DNA of 64,000 nt from Ampullaceana balthica (taxonomy: Eukaryota > Mollusca > Gastropoda > Lymnaeidae). The DNA is taken from NCBI GenBank assembly GCA_944989445.1, contig CALYLW010001022.1, positions 1-64,000 on the forward strand, in the 5' to 3' direction. The translations under genes were made by a program, and so were the position numbers. The notes below the pieces were generated by a model that was given only the letters and a program-made list of their open reading frames with translations, was not told where the DNA came from and ran no database searches. Each line of letters opens with the position of its first letter. Position 1 is the stretch's first letter. This document shows, piece by piece, positions 10,335-22,013 of the stretch.

Positions 10335-12086
10335 ACAAAGTTTTTGACTATAAATCCCTTATATATGAGACATAACTAACAGTATTGATTATGTTCAAAC
10401 GCGACAAACATTTACAGACTGAATCTGTCTTAACTCCCCTTTGCTTTATAACCCGGGGGTGGGAGAAGGGAAAGGTCTGGTCACCGATCGCGTGACACGT
10501 AAAATGTAAACAAAAGCACGCCGGTACATCGAAGATGTTGCGTCAACGCGCGAACTGAACTGTCACATGAAAAAAAGCAATAACAAACCGTGAAATTGTA
10601 TTACATATGCTGCATATAGATAAACTAAAAATGCATTTATTTAATTGCTTTGTTAGGTGACACAAGTCTATATGCAAAATTTCAGCTCGATGGTATCACG
10701 GGAAGTGGGTCATTTTTTACTTTTGTTTTTCCGCCGACGTAAGAAGAGATCACGACAGAGAGACGAGATTTTGAAGTTAATATAAGGGATTTAATTAAAC
10801 AACCCAGTAAAAGCAAAGTTTTTGACTATAAATCCCTTATATATGAGACTGAACTTAAAGTATTGATTATGTTCCAACGCGACACAACATTTACAGCCTG
10901 AAACTGGGTGAACACCTGGTGTTAAACACGAGATGTGGTCATTGATGGCTGGCGTGAAGTCAAGTGACCCGTAAAATGTAAACAATAGCGACCGCTACGT
11001 ATAGTTTTATATAGATAAACTAAAACGCATTTATTTCATTACGGTCCATTCGATCGATCTGAAATTTTGACAGGATGCATTGTTAGGTGACACGAGTCTA
11101 TGTGCAAATTTTAAGCTTGATAGAACCACGGGAAGTGTGTCATTTTTTACTTTCATTTTTCTGCCCGCCTGTCCGACGACAAACGACAAGATTTCGACCG
11201 TAAAATGTAAACAATAGCAACCGCTACATACAGTTTTATATAGATAAACTAAAAATGCATTAATTGAATTAAGGTACGTTCGATCGATCTGAAATTTTGA
11301 TACGATGCATTGTTAGGTGACCCAAGTCTGTATGCCAAATTTCAGCTCGATGGCATTACGGGAAGTGGGTCATTTTTAAATCCTTTATATTAACTCGTGG
11401 TGTCTGCTTGCTTGATTGCTTGTCACCAAAACTTTGGATCGATTTTTAACCCACTTCCTCGTAAGCTAGCGAGCTGACATTTTGCAATGAGTATGACACA
11501 TTGACACTATTGTTTTTAAATCCTTTATTATAATCTCGTGGTGTCTGGTTGCTAGCTTGCACCCTTGCTTGTCGCCAAAACTTTGGATCAATTTTTAACC
11601 CACTTCCTCGTAAGCTAGCGATCTCTGAAATTTTGCAGGCAGTTTCGTGGCGATGATAAAAACTATGTATCAAAATTTCAGATCGATCGCATTTACCATA
11701 ATTACATTATTTAATTTTTAGATTATTTTATTTATTCCTATGTAACATGTTATTTTTTGAGATAGAGTGTCGCGGTGCGTATTATATTGAACAACCTTTC
11801 TGTCGCGCAATAAGGTGCGTATTTTATTGACAATACTTTTTATCAACATATTCCTGATCGGTGCGCATTATGTTAAACATGTTTTACGACACAACTGCAA
11901 TTTTGTATTTTTGGATGGTCTTGCGCTGCGTATTATAATGAACATTCTTTTAGTTACGTCTCGTACATAAAGGATTTATAGTCAAAAACTTGGTTTTTTA
12001 CGTTATTTACTTTTTTTTTCGCCCACCCGACGACGAACGACAGACAGAGAGACAGAGACGGCGGTGAAGTTAATATAAGGGATTTA
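10335..12086. repeat. Hairpin-core array B, mixed subfamilies and orientations
   Basis: Plus-strand, older subfamily-1 units start at about 10352 and 10828 (AAATCCCTTATATATGAGAC) and are partly truncated (10797, 11211). From about 11384 to 11990 lies a minus-strand subfamily-2 unit, whose ends read AAATCCTTTATATTAACTCG and CGTACATAAAGGATTT, with an internal partial duplication at about 11517. A subfamily-1 right end follows (12055-12086, GTTAATATAAGGGATTT). The hairpin arms persist, for example CGATCTCTGAAATTTTGC and CAAAATTTCAGATCGATCGC at 11618-11690. Four iteron-like repeats occupy 11776-11952. Confidence 0.75.
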
Positions 12087-13426
12087 AAAATCAAATACCA
12101 TTAAGCTGTTGATTTTCATTTTTATTTTCAGTCATTAGCCTATAAGTTATTTATAATTACTTAGCTAGATATATTTGTTTTTCAAAAATCATTAAATTTT
12201 TTAAACGAAGAATATGGGCCGTATATTTTACCAAGATTGCGTCAAAGCATCTCAATTCGAAAATTACCTTCACGTTTTCTCTCTCAAAGAAAGTGTCTTA
12301 TGACAAAATGGCATTTGTTTTATTAACCTGGTGATAAAAAAATCAACGTAAAACAAAAAATAATTAAAGAAATTAAAAGGATGAAGAAAAGGGACAAAAG
12401 CACAAACAGAATTTATAAAGCAAAGCGCGCGGTCTAAACCGTCGTGAAACTGGAGCAAGCTAAGAGGACTGGTTTGCTGGAGGACACAAGAAACGCTATA
12501 AATTATTTATTTAGCATACTTAAATAGCTCAGTATCCCAGCCTACGTCTGGGCTCACCGTGCTTTACATACAATTCCAACAACTTGAGTAAAGGCACCGC
12601 ACTCTCTCAATCTTCCTAAACATAGTTACATTATGGTCACAACAAACATACAAATGTCCAGACACGGGCGTATATCCATCATAGGCTGGTGATTAGATGG
12701 AGCGAGATCAGCGCACCTCGTCGCCTGTCCGCCGAAACAGGTATCCTGGACAGAACGGATGTCTTCAGCATATGCTCAGTGTTACTATAGTCGTGGGGGT
12801 CAAGAGACCAGGCGTCGACAGTGGCGATCTGTAAATTTATTTCTCCTCCTCACCCCACGGCAGGTACGCCACTGAGGAACGTCTCACCAATGAACAGTTC
12901 TTCAAAGCTACACACATCAGGAGTCAAGTACGTACGCTTAGCAATCAGGAATTATTGACAGTGGACGATGGGGTGTGTGTAACTGAACAGATCGCCTACG
13001 TTTGTGTACCTGGGGCGTACCACTGACCCGAACGAGCGATGATCATAACAGCAACAAAATTGGCTGACACATAGACGGTAAATGACATGAAGCTTCACCA
13101 CCAAAAACACTCTAAAAACAGCAAGTCTAAAATCGTGAGTGACAAAACGCTGAGCTCCACCAAAGCAGCTGTCGATAGCGGACTTCCAGGCACAAAAACA
13201 AGACAATAAGTCTAACACATCAAGAACATCTTTCAATCAGGAGCTTGAGGCTATACGTGTCTGTTGGTCGTAGCCTCCTTCTCGGTTCAAGAAAAATATG
13301 GATAGAAGAATTTCATTTCTTTTATCCTTCGAAGAACTAAAATTATTTCCGGTATATATGAATTGATATTATATAAAACAAGAAACAAAGCAAAAGGACC
13401 CTTCTTCCGGTATACATGAGATGGAC
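12087..13426. other. No host gene recognised; possible degraded repeat tail
   Basis: At 12525-12575 the minus strand reads GTAAAGCACGGTGAGCCCAG and TGGGATACTGAGCTATTTAA, resembling the common 3' tail (ATGTAAAGCGCTGTGAGCCC ... GATACAGCGCTATATAAAT) found at 23412-23468 after a LINE fragment. The 12600-13250 stretch may therefore be the 3' region of a minus-strand element. The open frame at 12952-13236 (-) shows no domain I recognise. Confidence 0.4.
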
Positions 13427-13465
13427 ACGATTGAGTGTACAACAGTTGGGGTCATGGCATAGATA
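13427..13465 (+). repeat. Detached copy of the 38-bp minisatellite
   Basis: One unit (TTGAGTGTACAACAGTTGGG, then GTCATGGCATAGATA) lies immediately left of the composite insertion. It is the same unit as the large array at 19270-20210, showing that the array was split. Confidence 0.85.
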
Positions 13466-13532
13466 CAGAGGCGTCACTAGGATTGGTGTCACCCGGGGTG
13501 GTAGCTCATGGTGTCACCCCCTCATGACTTAA

Positions 13533-13958
13533 GGGGACGTCCTTAAATGACGTCACGTGATTTTAGTTGATTTTTTACCCCCCCCCCACCTTCCGTCATC
13601 ACTTCGTCACAAAAACGTAGACTTCCCTCCAATATGACGTCACAAATCTTTGAACCCCTCCCCCCCCCAAAAAAAAAGCGTATTTTCTATTTGCAAATTA
13701 GCTTGTTGCAAATTATTTTTTTACATTTAATATGTATGTAGTCGTAGTGTAAGTCTGCACTCTAATATCGTAACACATGTGAAGCCATTGAACACGTAAT
13801 TAAATAAATTGTAAACAATCATATATTTAAGTGGAAATTTTATTTAAAGTTGCGCGTTTTTTTATGTGCCGTCACAGTTCTTAACATCCCCTCCACATCG
13901 TCACAAATGCGTGACCCCCTTCCCCCCTAGGCACGCGACGTCATTATTGGACGGCCCC
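13533..13958. mobile_element. Harbinger-like MITE, copy 2
   Basis: The ends GGGGACGTCCTTAAATGACG and GACGTCATTATTGGACGGCC are complementary. The element is flanked by TAA at 13530-13532 and 13959-13961, a 3-bp duplication as expected for PIF/Harbinger. The inner words GTAAGTCTGCACTCTAATATCG are inverted relative to copy 1. Confidence 0.75.
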
Positions 13959-14065
13959 TAACCCATAGAGCTCCTACGAGGGAACATACAGAATTTTGCA
14001 TTTTTGTGTCACTCCTTGTGATGGTGTCACCCGGTGCTTTCAGCACCCCTTTAGGGACGCCACTG

Positions 14066-15025
14066 CTTAGTGTAACTTACTAAATAATTTCGTGACGGTG
14101 ACCCGTAAAATAGCACACAACAAAAGAGCGCAGATGAAGATTGGAGGCAATTTTTTAATAGATGGACTAACAACGCGGTAAGCGCTCACATGTTTGCGCC
14201 AATTCTTCGCTCCTTAATCGTTTAATTGACACGTGACAATTACCGTAGGGAGTAAAATGTTCCCAACATATTTCAAATAAGCCTTCAAATTAAAAAAAAA
14301 TTGTTTATCAATAAATTGAATGACTTTTTTTTTAAAGTTTAAGTCTTGTCTGTCATACTTTAAGAACATTTATTATAAATTATCTAATTTTTGAACGCGC
14401 CAAAAATTTAAGTGTAATTTGGCTTACTTTTGTAACTTTCAAAATTAAAGTCAATCATTATTAAAGAATTATTTAAGCCGGAAAAGGTATAAGGTGGTAT
14501 TTAGAGTCAAAAATAATTCTAATAAATTCTCACTATCTTTCCCTCTTTTAATACAATTAAATAAAGTTTTCACTTGCTTATCTTTACTGCTGCAAGAATG
14601 TGGGATTATCAATTGTAGACAAAATACTTGAATATAACAGATTATATCTTCAATAATATTGTATATTATGGTCAGACCAGACGTTTTTCAACTTCAAAAA
14701 ATTCGTCGCTGCCGTTGCGTAGATGAGGTTACGACTTCTGATAAATTAAGCTTCTTGGAATACAGCGTAAGTCGGGACGGGACCATCGTAACCTGAGACT
14801 ACCTGTATATAAATGACTTTAATTAATATAAATAAAACAAATTTATTAACTCAAAGATATTTAATTCATAATTTTCCTCTAAAAAAACAACAACAAAGAA
14901 AACCCATATTTTGAATTTGATTTTTTTATTTTTTTTTAGAAAAATCTTCTTCCCCCAAATCCCAACTGTGGTGGACGGACTAGTGAGGTGGGGTGTCGGT
15001 ATGTCTAAGCCCAGTTGGCTTATAT
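14066..15025. other. AT-rich interior of the composite insertion
   Basis: No domain or coding exon is visible. The open frame on the minus strand that starts at 15335 continues into this region only because no stop happens to follow the hAT gene fragment. Confidence 0.4.
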
Positions 15026-16496
15026 CAGGGGCGTCTACACTTTTTGCATGTCGGGCCACATTCCTTGACGTAAAGATATTCGCGGGCCGGATTAAAATAA
15101 TTTTATAAAAATGACAGGTTGATAAGTTTGTATTGCCAAATTTTAATGTGAAGGGGGTAAACTGAGATCTTGAATGCAGTAAATAGGTGAGGTCAGGCTC
15201 AATGCCACTTGTTTGGATACGTATACTATTACGTATGTGAGAGTCACTTATTCTCATCCTCACACGGTTCTTGTTAAAATTCATAACTGAAAATGTCTGC
15301 TCACACAAGTATGTCGAGCTAAACAAGATGAGCAATTTTTAGTAAATGTTCGAATCTCTTTGCATCTCTCTTTATCCAGTTGTCTGTAAAAGCATTGGGA
15401 GAAGGATGTGGTCTGCACCGACATTTAGCATCAGTTTGCAGCTCAATGAGCTCCATCTCCAGATTACCTGGAGCATTATCATGGTCAACAGAGAAAGATG
15501 AAGATTAACCCAAAAAAAATGGTTTCCTTTTCAATAGTTTCAAAGTCCTGAAAGCGTCTTTGAAATTCGTCAGCCATGGATGGGATATCTGCAACATACT
15601 TCTGACCTCTGACCTCTGCATTTGCTAATTGAAGCTTCTTTCTGGAAAATGTGTCTTGATTTCATGTAGTGAGGGGAAATGTTTGGTATTAGGCTGCATT
15701 TGAAACAGTTGCCTTTCAAAGAGTTGCAGCTTGTTCCCAAAAGCCTTGATATATGAATATAATTAGCTTAGCACTGCATTGTTCCCTTGACGATTTGTGT
15801 AGATGTCTTGTCAAAATCTTCCATCCAAGCAGTATCAGATAGTTCTGGAATTAGTTGTTCAATGTATTGCCCAATTTATTTTTAAGTGCGTAGAAGTGCT
15901 GACGTGCTGTCCCCCGATTGAGCCACCTTACATCATTGTGATACACATCTTCGAATTCTCCCCGGATGTCATGAAGATACTGCTGAAACTGGCGGTGAAA
16001 AGGGGATTTAGAGCGATTAGATTTCATAGCCTTTATCACTGGTTTAAGGACACGATCACATCAAAGGTGTTTGGCACAAAGAACTTGTTGGTGAATGATA
16101 CAGTGAAGTTTAAAAACTTTTCCAGCCTCTTCGCTGACTTTGATATACACACGTTTTGCTAGTCAACTGTGTTCATCAGTCCTGGCAGGGGCACCATCAG
16201 TAATAAAAACAGAGATTGTTTCGTTGGTAATTTAACGTCATTGACAGCAGAACAAACAGAAGCAACTAAATTTGTTCCCCTTGTTTGGTTTTTAAGACTG
16301 AAAGTCTATTTATTGGTAATCAACAAAATGTTATCGATTTTCGCCATCATTTGACGTACTCAAAAAAGTACAAAATTTCTACTATTCTTATAATTATGAT
16401 ATTTTTAAAGAAATAATACGTCAGTCAATCAATTACTTCAGATAATGCCGCGGGCCAGTTGAAATTGCTTCGCGGGCCGGACTTTGGACACCCCTG
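15026..16496 (-). mobile_element. hAT element, GTF2IRD2/ZBED-type transposase remnant
   Basis: Termini are CAGGGGCGTCTACACTTTTT and, inverted from the right, CAGGGGTGTCCAAAGTCCGG. A perfect 8-bp duplication GCTTATAT lies at 15018-15025 and 16497-16504. Minus-strand coding remnants are the block FHRQFQQYLHDIRGEFEDVY followed by HNDVRWLNRGTARQHFYALK (15870-16000), GNLEMELIELQTDAK (about 15425-15470) and the hATC block STYLCEQTFSVMNFNKNRVR (about 15250-15320). Stops and frame changes separate them, so the element is dead. The family is shared with the element at 63301-63894. Confidence 0.9.
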
Positions 16497-16673
16497 GCTT
16501 ATATCATTTAAAATAAAAACACCGCCTCTCATATTTCCAACCCTTATACAGCTCCCTCTGGTCCGGCTGTTTCTTTTATATTTTTCCTAATTTGTTTTAT
16601 TGTATTTGTTGTGACTGTTTTATCATTGCTTTTTAGCTGATATTTTTATATTAACAAGTCTATGCGTTTAGCG

Positions 16674-19084
16674 CAGGGGTGGGCAAACTACGGCCCGCGG
16701 GCCGCATGCGGGTGGGTACATGTTGCGATCTTATGTCGTTGTTATTTTTTATTTTTTTATAGAATTTTAGATAAAAAAATAGTTCGAGTATTTGATCTAA
16801 ATCTAGGGATACTAAATCGGTTTCATGGCTACAGAATTGATTTATTATTGATCATTAGTAATAACAGTTAACATCCTTATTCGAAACTACATTTCAGCTC
16901 AACCGGAAGCGGCTATTGTTTACGGTTTACATATTGGCGGTTTTGTAAATATTGTAATTTAAAAGCGAAGGGACGTTGATTTAACCATGAGTGCTGCCAA
17001 AAAGAGAAATATTGATGACGAATGTCATGTTTTTAATGTCGAATGGACCACTAAATATTTCTTCACGAGCGTAGGCAGCAAAGCAGACTGCTTGCTGTGC
17101 CGTGAATGTGTGAGCGTTTTTAAGGAGTTCAACTTAAAAAGACACAACCAAGCTAAACATTTTGATTTCGGGCACAATTAAACGAACGAAGAGAGAAAAA
17201 GGAAATGCCAGGAGTTGGTTAATAATTTAAAGAAGCAGCAAACTGTTTTAGCAAAACAGAATTTAATTCAAGATGCTGCAACCGAAGCCAGTTTGGTGCT
17301 GTCCCATAAGATTGTAAAATGGAATAAGTCTTTTTCTGACAGCGAGTTTATTAAGGAATGCTTGTCAGATGCAGCAAACATTATGTGTCCAGAGCAAAAA
17401 AAAACAAAATTTGATAGCATTTCTTTATCAAGAGCTGTAGTCAGGCGTGTTGAAAAGATCAGTGACAATTTAATGGTCGAAAGTACCGATGTACATGAGA
17501 CAGCACAGCTGTCGGTATTTATACGGGGAATAAAAACTCGTTTTGAGCTTACCGAAGAATTACTTAGTGTTGAACCACTCAAAGACACAACTACAGGCCA
17601 GGACTTATTCATTGCTGTTGAGAACTATGTTGAAAGAACTGGGTTGGTTTGGAACAAGATGGCAAGTGTAACAACCGATGGAGCGCGGGCTTTGACTGGG
17701 GGAAACGTAGGTCTTGTGAATTTGATACAAAATATAATTGAAGAAGAACATCCTGAACATACACTCTTACCTCTGCATTGTGTCATCCATCAGGAAAGTC
17801 TGTGTAAGGCTGCGTTGAATATCAAGCATGTTATTGACCCAGTTGTCAGTGTGATAAACCTCATTCGAGCCAGGGCACTTAACCACAGACAGTTCAAGGC
17901 ACTGCTTGAAGATTTGGAAACTGAATATTATGATATTATAATCCACAGCAGTGTCAGGTGGCTGAGCCTGGGAAAGATTTTGAGACAAGTATGTGATCTC
18001 AAGGAAGAAATAGTTATGTTCTTGGAGATGAAGGGTTTTGTTTGTGACTTTGTTACTAACGCTGTTAATGAAGATTGAAAGTTAGACTTCATGTTTGCTA
18101 TTGACATTATGGAAAAGTTGAAAGAACTGAATGTCAAACTTCAGGGCAATAGCTTGTTTGCATATGAAATGTATGTGCATATTAAATCATTTCAGACAAA
18201 GCTCTCCCTTTTCTCCAGACAAGCAGTTGAAAACAGTTTTGTCATTTTCCTTTTCTGAAACAGAAAACCATTTCGGCTGAAAAGGCTGAAAAGTACAAGG
18301 CTCAGTTGGATGCCTTGGCAATAGAATTTGAAAGGAGGTTTCAAGACTTCAAAAACCTGAAACCACTCTTCAATATCCTCAGTTCGCAATTTAGTGCAGA
18401 GGCTGATTCAGCCCCAGAGAATAGACAGTTAGAGCTTCTTGACCTACAAGCAAATTATTACCTGAAGTAGAAGTTCAAGTCAGTTCTTCTGCTGGAGTTT
18501 TATGGTTGTTTGCCAGCGGCAGCATTTCCAAACACTTTAAAAAAATTGTAATTGCTGCCAAACGTTTGTCAATATTTGGATCCACATACATCTGTGAGCA
18601 AATTTTTTCTTGCATGAAAATAAACAAGAGTAAGAACAGATCGATGTTGACTGACTGTAATTTGAATGCAGTCATGCGAATCACAACCAGTAAATTGATT
18701 CCCCAGTTCAAGAACATTATTCAAAATTGTGAACAGTTACATACTTCTCATTAATTATAATTGTACTCTATGATCAGCTTGTATTTAAATTACGTTACTT
18801 CTTTATAGTCATTATGACAGGTAAACATAAACTTTTGCTGAAATAATATTGAATAGTAACATCTTATTATCAAACAAGAAACTGTTTCAGTTCGTATTTA
18901 AAATGTAATTTACATGTGTAATAGTGTGAACGTGAAATAAAATGACAATGACATGGTTAAAATCATTACTTCATATATTATCTGTTGTAAATTGCAATTA
19001 AAGTAGACAAAATATATATGCGGCCCGCCTATAACAATAAAGTTTTCAATGCGGCCCTCCGTAGAAAAAGTTTGCCCACCCCTG
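16674..19084 (+). mobile_element. hAT element with near-complete BED/hAT transposase
   Basis: Termini CAGGGGTGGGCAAACTACGG and, inverted, CAGGGGTGGGCAAACTTTTT are flanked by a perfect 8-bp duplication GTTTAGCG (16666-16673 and 19085-19092). It spans 2411 bp. Most of the transposase is readable on the plus strand (see the pseudogene entry). Subterminal GCGGCCCGC words are present at both ends. The perfect duplication and few lesions suggest a younger insertion than most of its neighbours. Confidence 0.93.
16987..18754 (+). pseudogene. hAT transposase, broken by a few stops and frameshifts
   Basis: Starts ATG at 16987 with a zinc-finger module (YFFTSVGSKADCLLCRECVS, then a KRHNQAKHF ending), the BED-like N-terminus of ZBED/GTF2IRD2-type hAT proteins. 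An in-frame TAA at 17179 interrupts it; the same frame then stays open from 17182 to a TGA at 18076. That part holds the catalytic-core landmarks: MASVTTDGARALTGGNVGLV (about 17655-17720), PLHCVIHQESLCKAAL (about 17770-17818) and HSSVRWLSLGKILRQV (about 17940-17990). After further lesions near 18256 and 18467, the C-terminal hATC dimerisation block STYICEQIFSCMKINKSKNR (about 18580-18640) ends at a TAA at 18752. The intact protein would bind the TIRs and cut DNA with an RNase H-fold core. Confidence 0.88.
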
Positions 19085-19269
19085 GTTTAGCGTATTTCAT
19101 TGTATTTCGTAATATCTTTTTAGGGGAAAGAACGTGTCTTTTTTTCTTCTTCTTTTTTTTAAACATAAAATCATACACAGTAAATTGTTAGGTTTGGGTG
19201 TCACCCCCTGATGGGTGTCACCCGGGGCGGCCCACCCCCAAAGCCCCGCCCCCCTTAGTGACGCCACTG

Positions 19270-20210
19270 CATAGATGTACTTGAGTGTACAACAGTTGGT
19301 GTCATGGCATAGATATACTTGAGTGTACAACAGTTGGGGTCATGGCATAGATATACTTGAGTGTACAACAGTTGGGGTCATGGCATAGATATACTTGAGT
19401 GTACAACAGTTGGTGTCATGGCATAGATATACTTGAGTGTACAACAGTTGGGGTCATGGCATAGATATACTTGAGTGTACAACAGCTGGTGTCATGGCAT
19501 AGATATACTTGAGTGTACAACAGTTGGGGTCATGGCATAGATATACTTGAGTGTACAACAGTTGGTGTCATGGCATAGATATACTTGAGTGTACAACAGT
19601 TGGGGTCATGGCATAGATATACTTGAGTGTACAACAGTTGGGGTCATGGCATAGATATACTTGAGTGTACAACAGTTGGGGTCATGGCATAGATATACTT
19701 GAGTGTACAACAGTTGGGGTCATGGCATAGATATACTTGAGTGTACAACAGCTGGTGTCATGGCATAGATATACTTGAGTGTACAACAGTTTGGGTCATG
19801 GCATAGATATACTTGAGTGTACAACAGTTGGGGTCATGGCATAGATATACTTGAGTGTACAACAGTTGGTGTCATGGCATAGATATACTTGAGTGTACAA
19901 CAGTTGGGGTCATGGCATAGATATACTTGAGTGTACAACAGCTGGTGTCATGGCATAGATATACTTGAGTGTACAACAGTTTGGGTCATGGCACAGATAT
20001 ACTTGAGTGTACAACAGTTGGTGTCATGGCATAAATATACTTGAGTGTACAACAGTTGGGGTCATGGCATAGATATACTTGAGTGTACAACAGCTGGTGT
20101 CATGGCATAGATATACTTGAGTGTACAACAGTTTGGGTCATGGCATAGATATACTTATGTGTACAACAGTTTTGGTCATGGCATAGATGTACTTGAGTGT
20201 ACAACAGATG
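19270..20210 (+). repeat. 38-bp minisatellite with partial higher-order structure
   Basis: About 24-25 tandem copies of a 38-bp unit read CATAGATATACTTGAGTGTA then CAACAGTTGGGGTCATGG. Copies differ mainly in the CAGTTGGGG word: TTGGGG, TTGGTG, CTGGTG and TTTGGG variants. In the right half the order TTGGTG, TTGGGG, CTGGTG, TTTGGG repeats as a four-unit block of about 152 bp. Short open frames on the minus strand here are by-products. Confidence 0.95.
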
Positions 20211-20438
20211 TAGATAAGAATATGGGGAAGCAGATTCAGTGTTTAGTTTCAGAGAGCGGTTTGAGTGGAGGTGGGAAAATGACCTCTCTCCAATCAAATT
20301 AAGGCCCAGCCCTCTCCCCTTAACAAATGAGGGGGGAGGGGGGAATAAAATCGATTAACTTGTTTCTACAAAAGCAATATTTATATTTATATAATGAACT
20401 GGAGAATCCAATTGAATGTTAATAGGCTCTTAATTTAA
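20211..20438. other. Spacer, nothing recognised
   Basis: AT-rich sequence with a short G-run (20328-20343). No domain, RNA gene or repeat end was recognised. Confidence 0.4.
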
Positions 20439-21346
20439 GGGACCGTCCATAAATGACGTCACGTACCAAAAGGGTTGGGAGGTGGTCACACATTTGTGAC
20501 GATGTGTGACGAAGGGGAGGGGTGGTTTTGAGAAATGTGATGTCAAATCTAAATGCGCATTAATATTTTATTGCTTACAATTTATTTAGTGACGTTTTAA
20601 AATGTTTAAATGGCTTCACGCATGTTACGATATTAGAGTGCAGACTTACACAAAATCCATACTTAAATAACAACATAGTGATTTGAAACATGCTCATTTC
20701 ATATTAAATATTTAAAAAAACGTTAAAAAAAAACAAGTTTTTCACTATAAATCCTTTATGTACGAGACGTAACTAAAAGAATGTTCATTATAATACGCAG
20801 CGCCAGACCATCCAGAAATACAAAATTGCAGTTGTGTCGTAAAACATGTTTAATATAATGCGCACCGATCAGGAATATGTTTATAAAAAGTGTTGTCAAT
20901 AAAATACGCACCTTATTGCGCGACAGAATGGTTGTTCAATATAATACGCACCACGACGCTCTATCTCAAAAATAGCATGATACATAGGAATAAATAAAAT
21001 AATCTAAAAAATCAATAATTTAATTACGGTACATGCGATCGATCTGAAATTTTGATACAATGTTTTTATTATCGGTACGAAACTGCCTGCAAAATTTCAG
21101 CTCGCTAGCTTACGAGCAAGGGGTTAAAAGTCGATCAAAAGTTTTGGCGACAAGCAAGCAATCAAGGGTGCAGACACCACGAGTTAATATAAAGGATTTA
21201 AAAATACTGCTTCTAGGGAGGGGACGCACAAGATTTTGTGTTGTGACGTCATATTGGAGGGGGTCCAACTTTTTGTAACGACGTGTGACGAAGACGAGGG
21301 TGGTGAAAATCGGCCAAAATCGTGTGACGTCATTTACGGACGCCCC
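20439..21346. mobile_element. Harbinger-like MITE, copy 3, carrying a hairpin-core unit
   Basis: The left end GGGACCGTCCATAAATGACG and the right end GTGACGTCATTTACGGACGC are complementary. TAA precedes the left end; the right flank is ATAA, so the duplication is less clear than in copies 2 and 4. A complete subfamily-2 hairpin-core unit is inserted at 20749-21200. Confidence 0.7.
20749..21200 (+). repeat. Hairpin-core unit, subfamily 2, single copy
   Basis: Starts AAATCCTTTATGTACGAGAC and ends GTTAATATAAAGGATTT, so its ends are inverted repeats with T where subfamily 1 has C. It contains hairpin arms CGATCGATCTGAAATTTTG and CAAAATTTCAGCTCGC around a loop (21037-21108). It also carries four copies of a 20-bp repeat (TTCAATATAATACGCACC and relatives) between 20783 and 20955. 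The linker ACAAGTTTTTCACTAT precedes it. Confidence 0.8.
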
Positions 21347-21623
21347 ATAATTATTAAAATAATTAAGGGACAACTAGTTTACCTAAATAACTAATCTTTC
21401 AAAATGTAGACTGCTCCTTAGTATGTGGACGAAACATTCATTTCGTTTTTTCAACTTTTATGCCGTTATTTTTATCTGATTTCTGGTGTAGCCTAAACCC
21501 AAGTGCACTCCATACCAAGAGTTTGAACGGTTTAGCCTCTTATAGTTATAGACTTTTCGACGTTTCAAACATTCACATACATTTTCAGGGATTATCCGTC
21601 CACTAAATGAAATCAACATTTAA
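21347..21623. other. Spacer, nothing recognised
   Basis: AT-rich sequence without a recognisable domain, RNA fold or repeat end. Confidence 0.4.
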
Positions 21624-21904
21624 GGGACGCGGTGGTCGAGTGGCAGCGCACTGGACTGTCGTACCGATGGTCACGGGTTCGACAAGGGCAAGGGCTTGTT
21701 CCCGGGGCCTACGGCGTCCTTGAGTCACCCCGCTCCGAATGGGTACCTAACTACTAGGAGGCTGGGTAATGCGTGGAACCCTACAAATCCGTGGCCTGTG
21801 AACGCTGCATCACTTGCCAACAGATCATCTGACATGGTCTGTGGACTGTGGACGCAACTATCTTCTGCATAGAAGGAGCGTCTGTATAGATAAGATAAGA
21901 TAAG
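21624..21904 (+). mobile_element. tRNA-derived SINE, copy 1
   Basis: The 5' end is a tRNA-like head with an A box TGGTCGAGTGG (21633-21643) and a B box GGTTCGACA (21676-21684). The body contains CCGCTCCGAATGGGTACCTA. The 3' end reads TAGAAGGAGCGTCTGTATAG and runs into (GATAA)n. The same 3' end terminates the LINE fragment at 41460-41505, which marks that LINE as the likely source of the copying machinery. Confidence 0.9.
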
Positions 21905-22013
21905 TAGGGTAGTTTATTTTATTTTTTATTGTCACTAGTTTTTAAAACATAAGCTATTTTTCATTATCCCTTAAGTAGTCTATAAAAATTATTATTTTTA
22001 AGGCTTTACTGCA

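Larger units (their letters stand above)
13466..19269. mobile_element. Composite hAT-like insertion in a minisatellite
   Basis: The left end CAGAGGCGTCACTAGG (13466) and the right end CTTAGTGACGCCACTG (to 19269) are complementary. Both flanks are minisatellite sequence, CATAGATA (13458-13465) and CATAGATG (19270-19277), an 8-bp duplication with one mismatch. Subterminal words GGTGTCACCCGGGG and GTCACCCCCTCATGA recur at both ends. A second right end of the same family (TTTAGGGACGCCACTG) lies at 14050-14065, so the structure could be two overlapping copies. Nested within are a Harbinger-like MITE and two hAT elements. Confidence 0.65.

Noticed and set aside
12952..13236. Minus-strand 94-residue open frame as a host gene
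   Set aside because: No recognisable domain, no flanking splice or polyadenylation context, and it lies in probable repeat sequence.
17268..17988. Minus-strand open frames opposite the hAT transposase
   Set aside because: They are shadows of the plus-strand transposase, which carries the recognisable catalytic-core motifs.
19097..20302. CRISPR-like array
   Set aside because: The 38-bp units are directly adjacent with no unique spacers, in a eukaryotic genome; this is a minisatellite.
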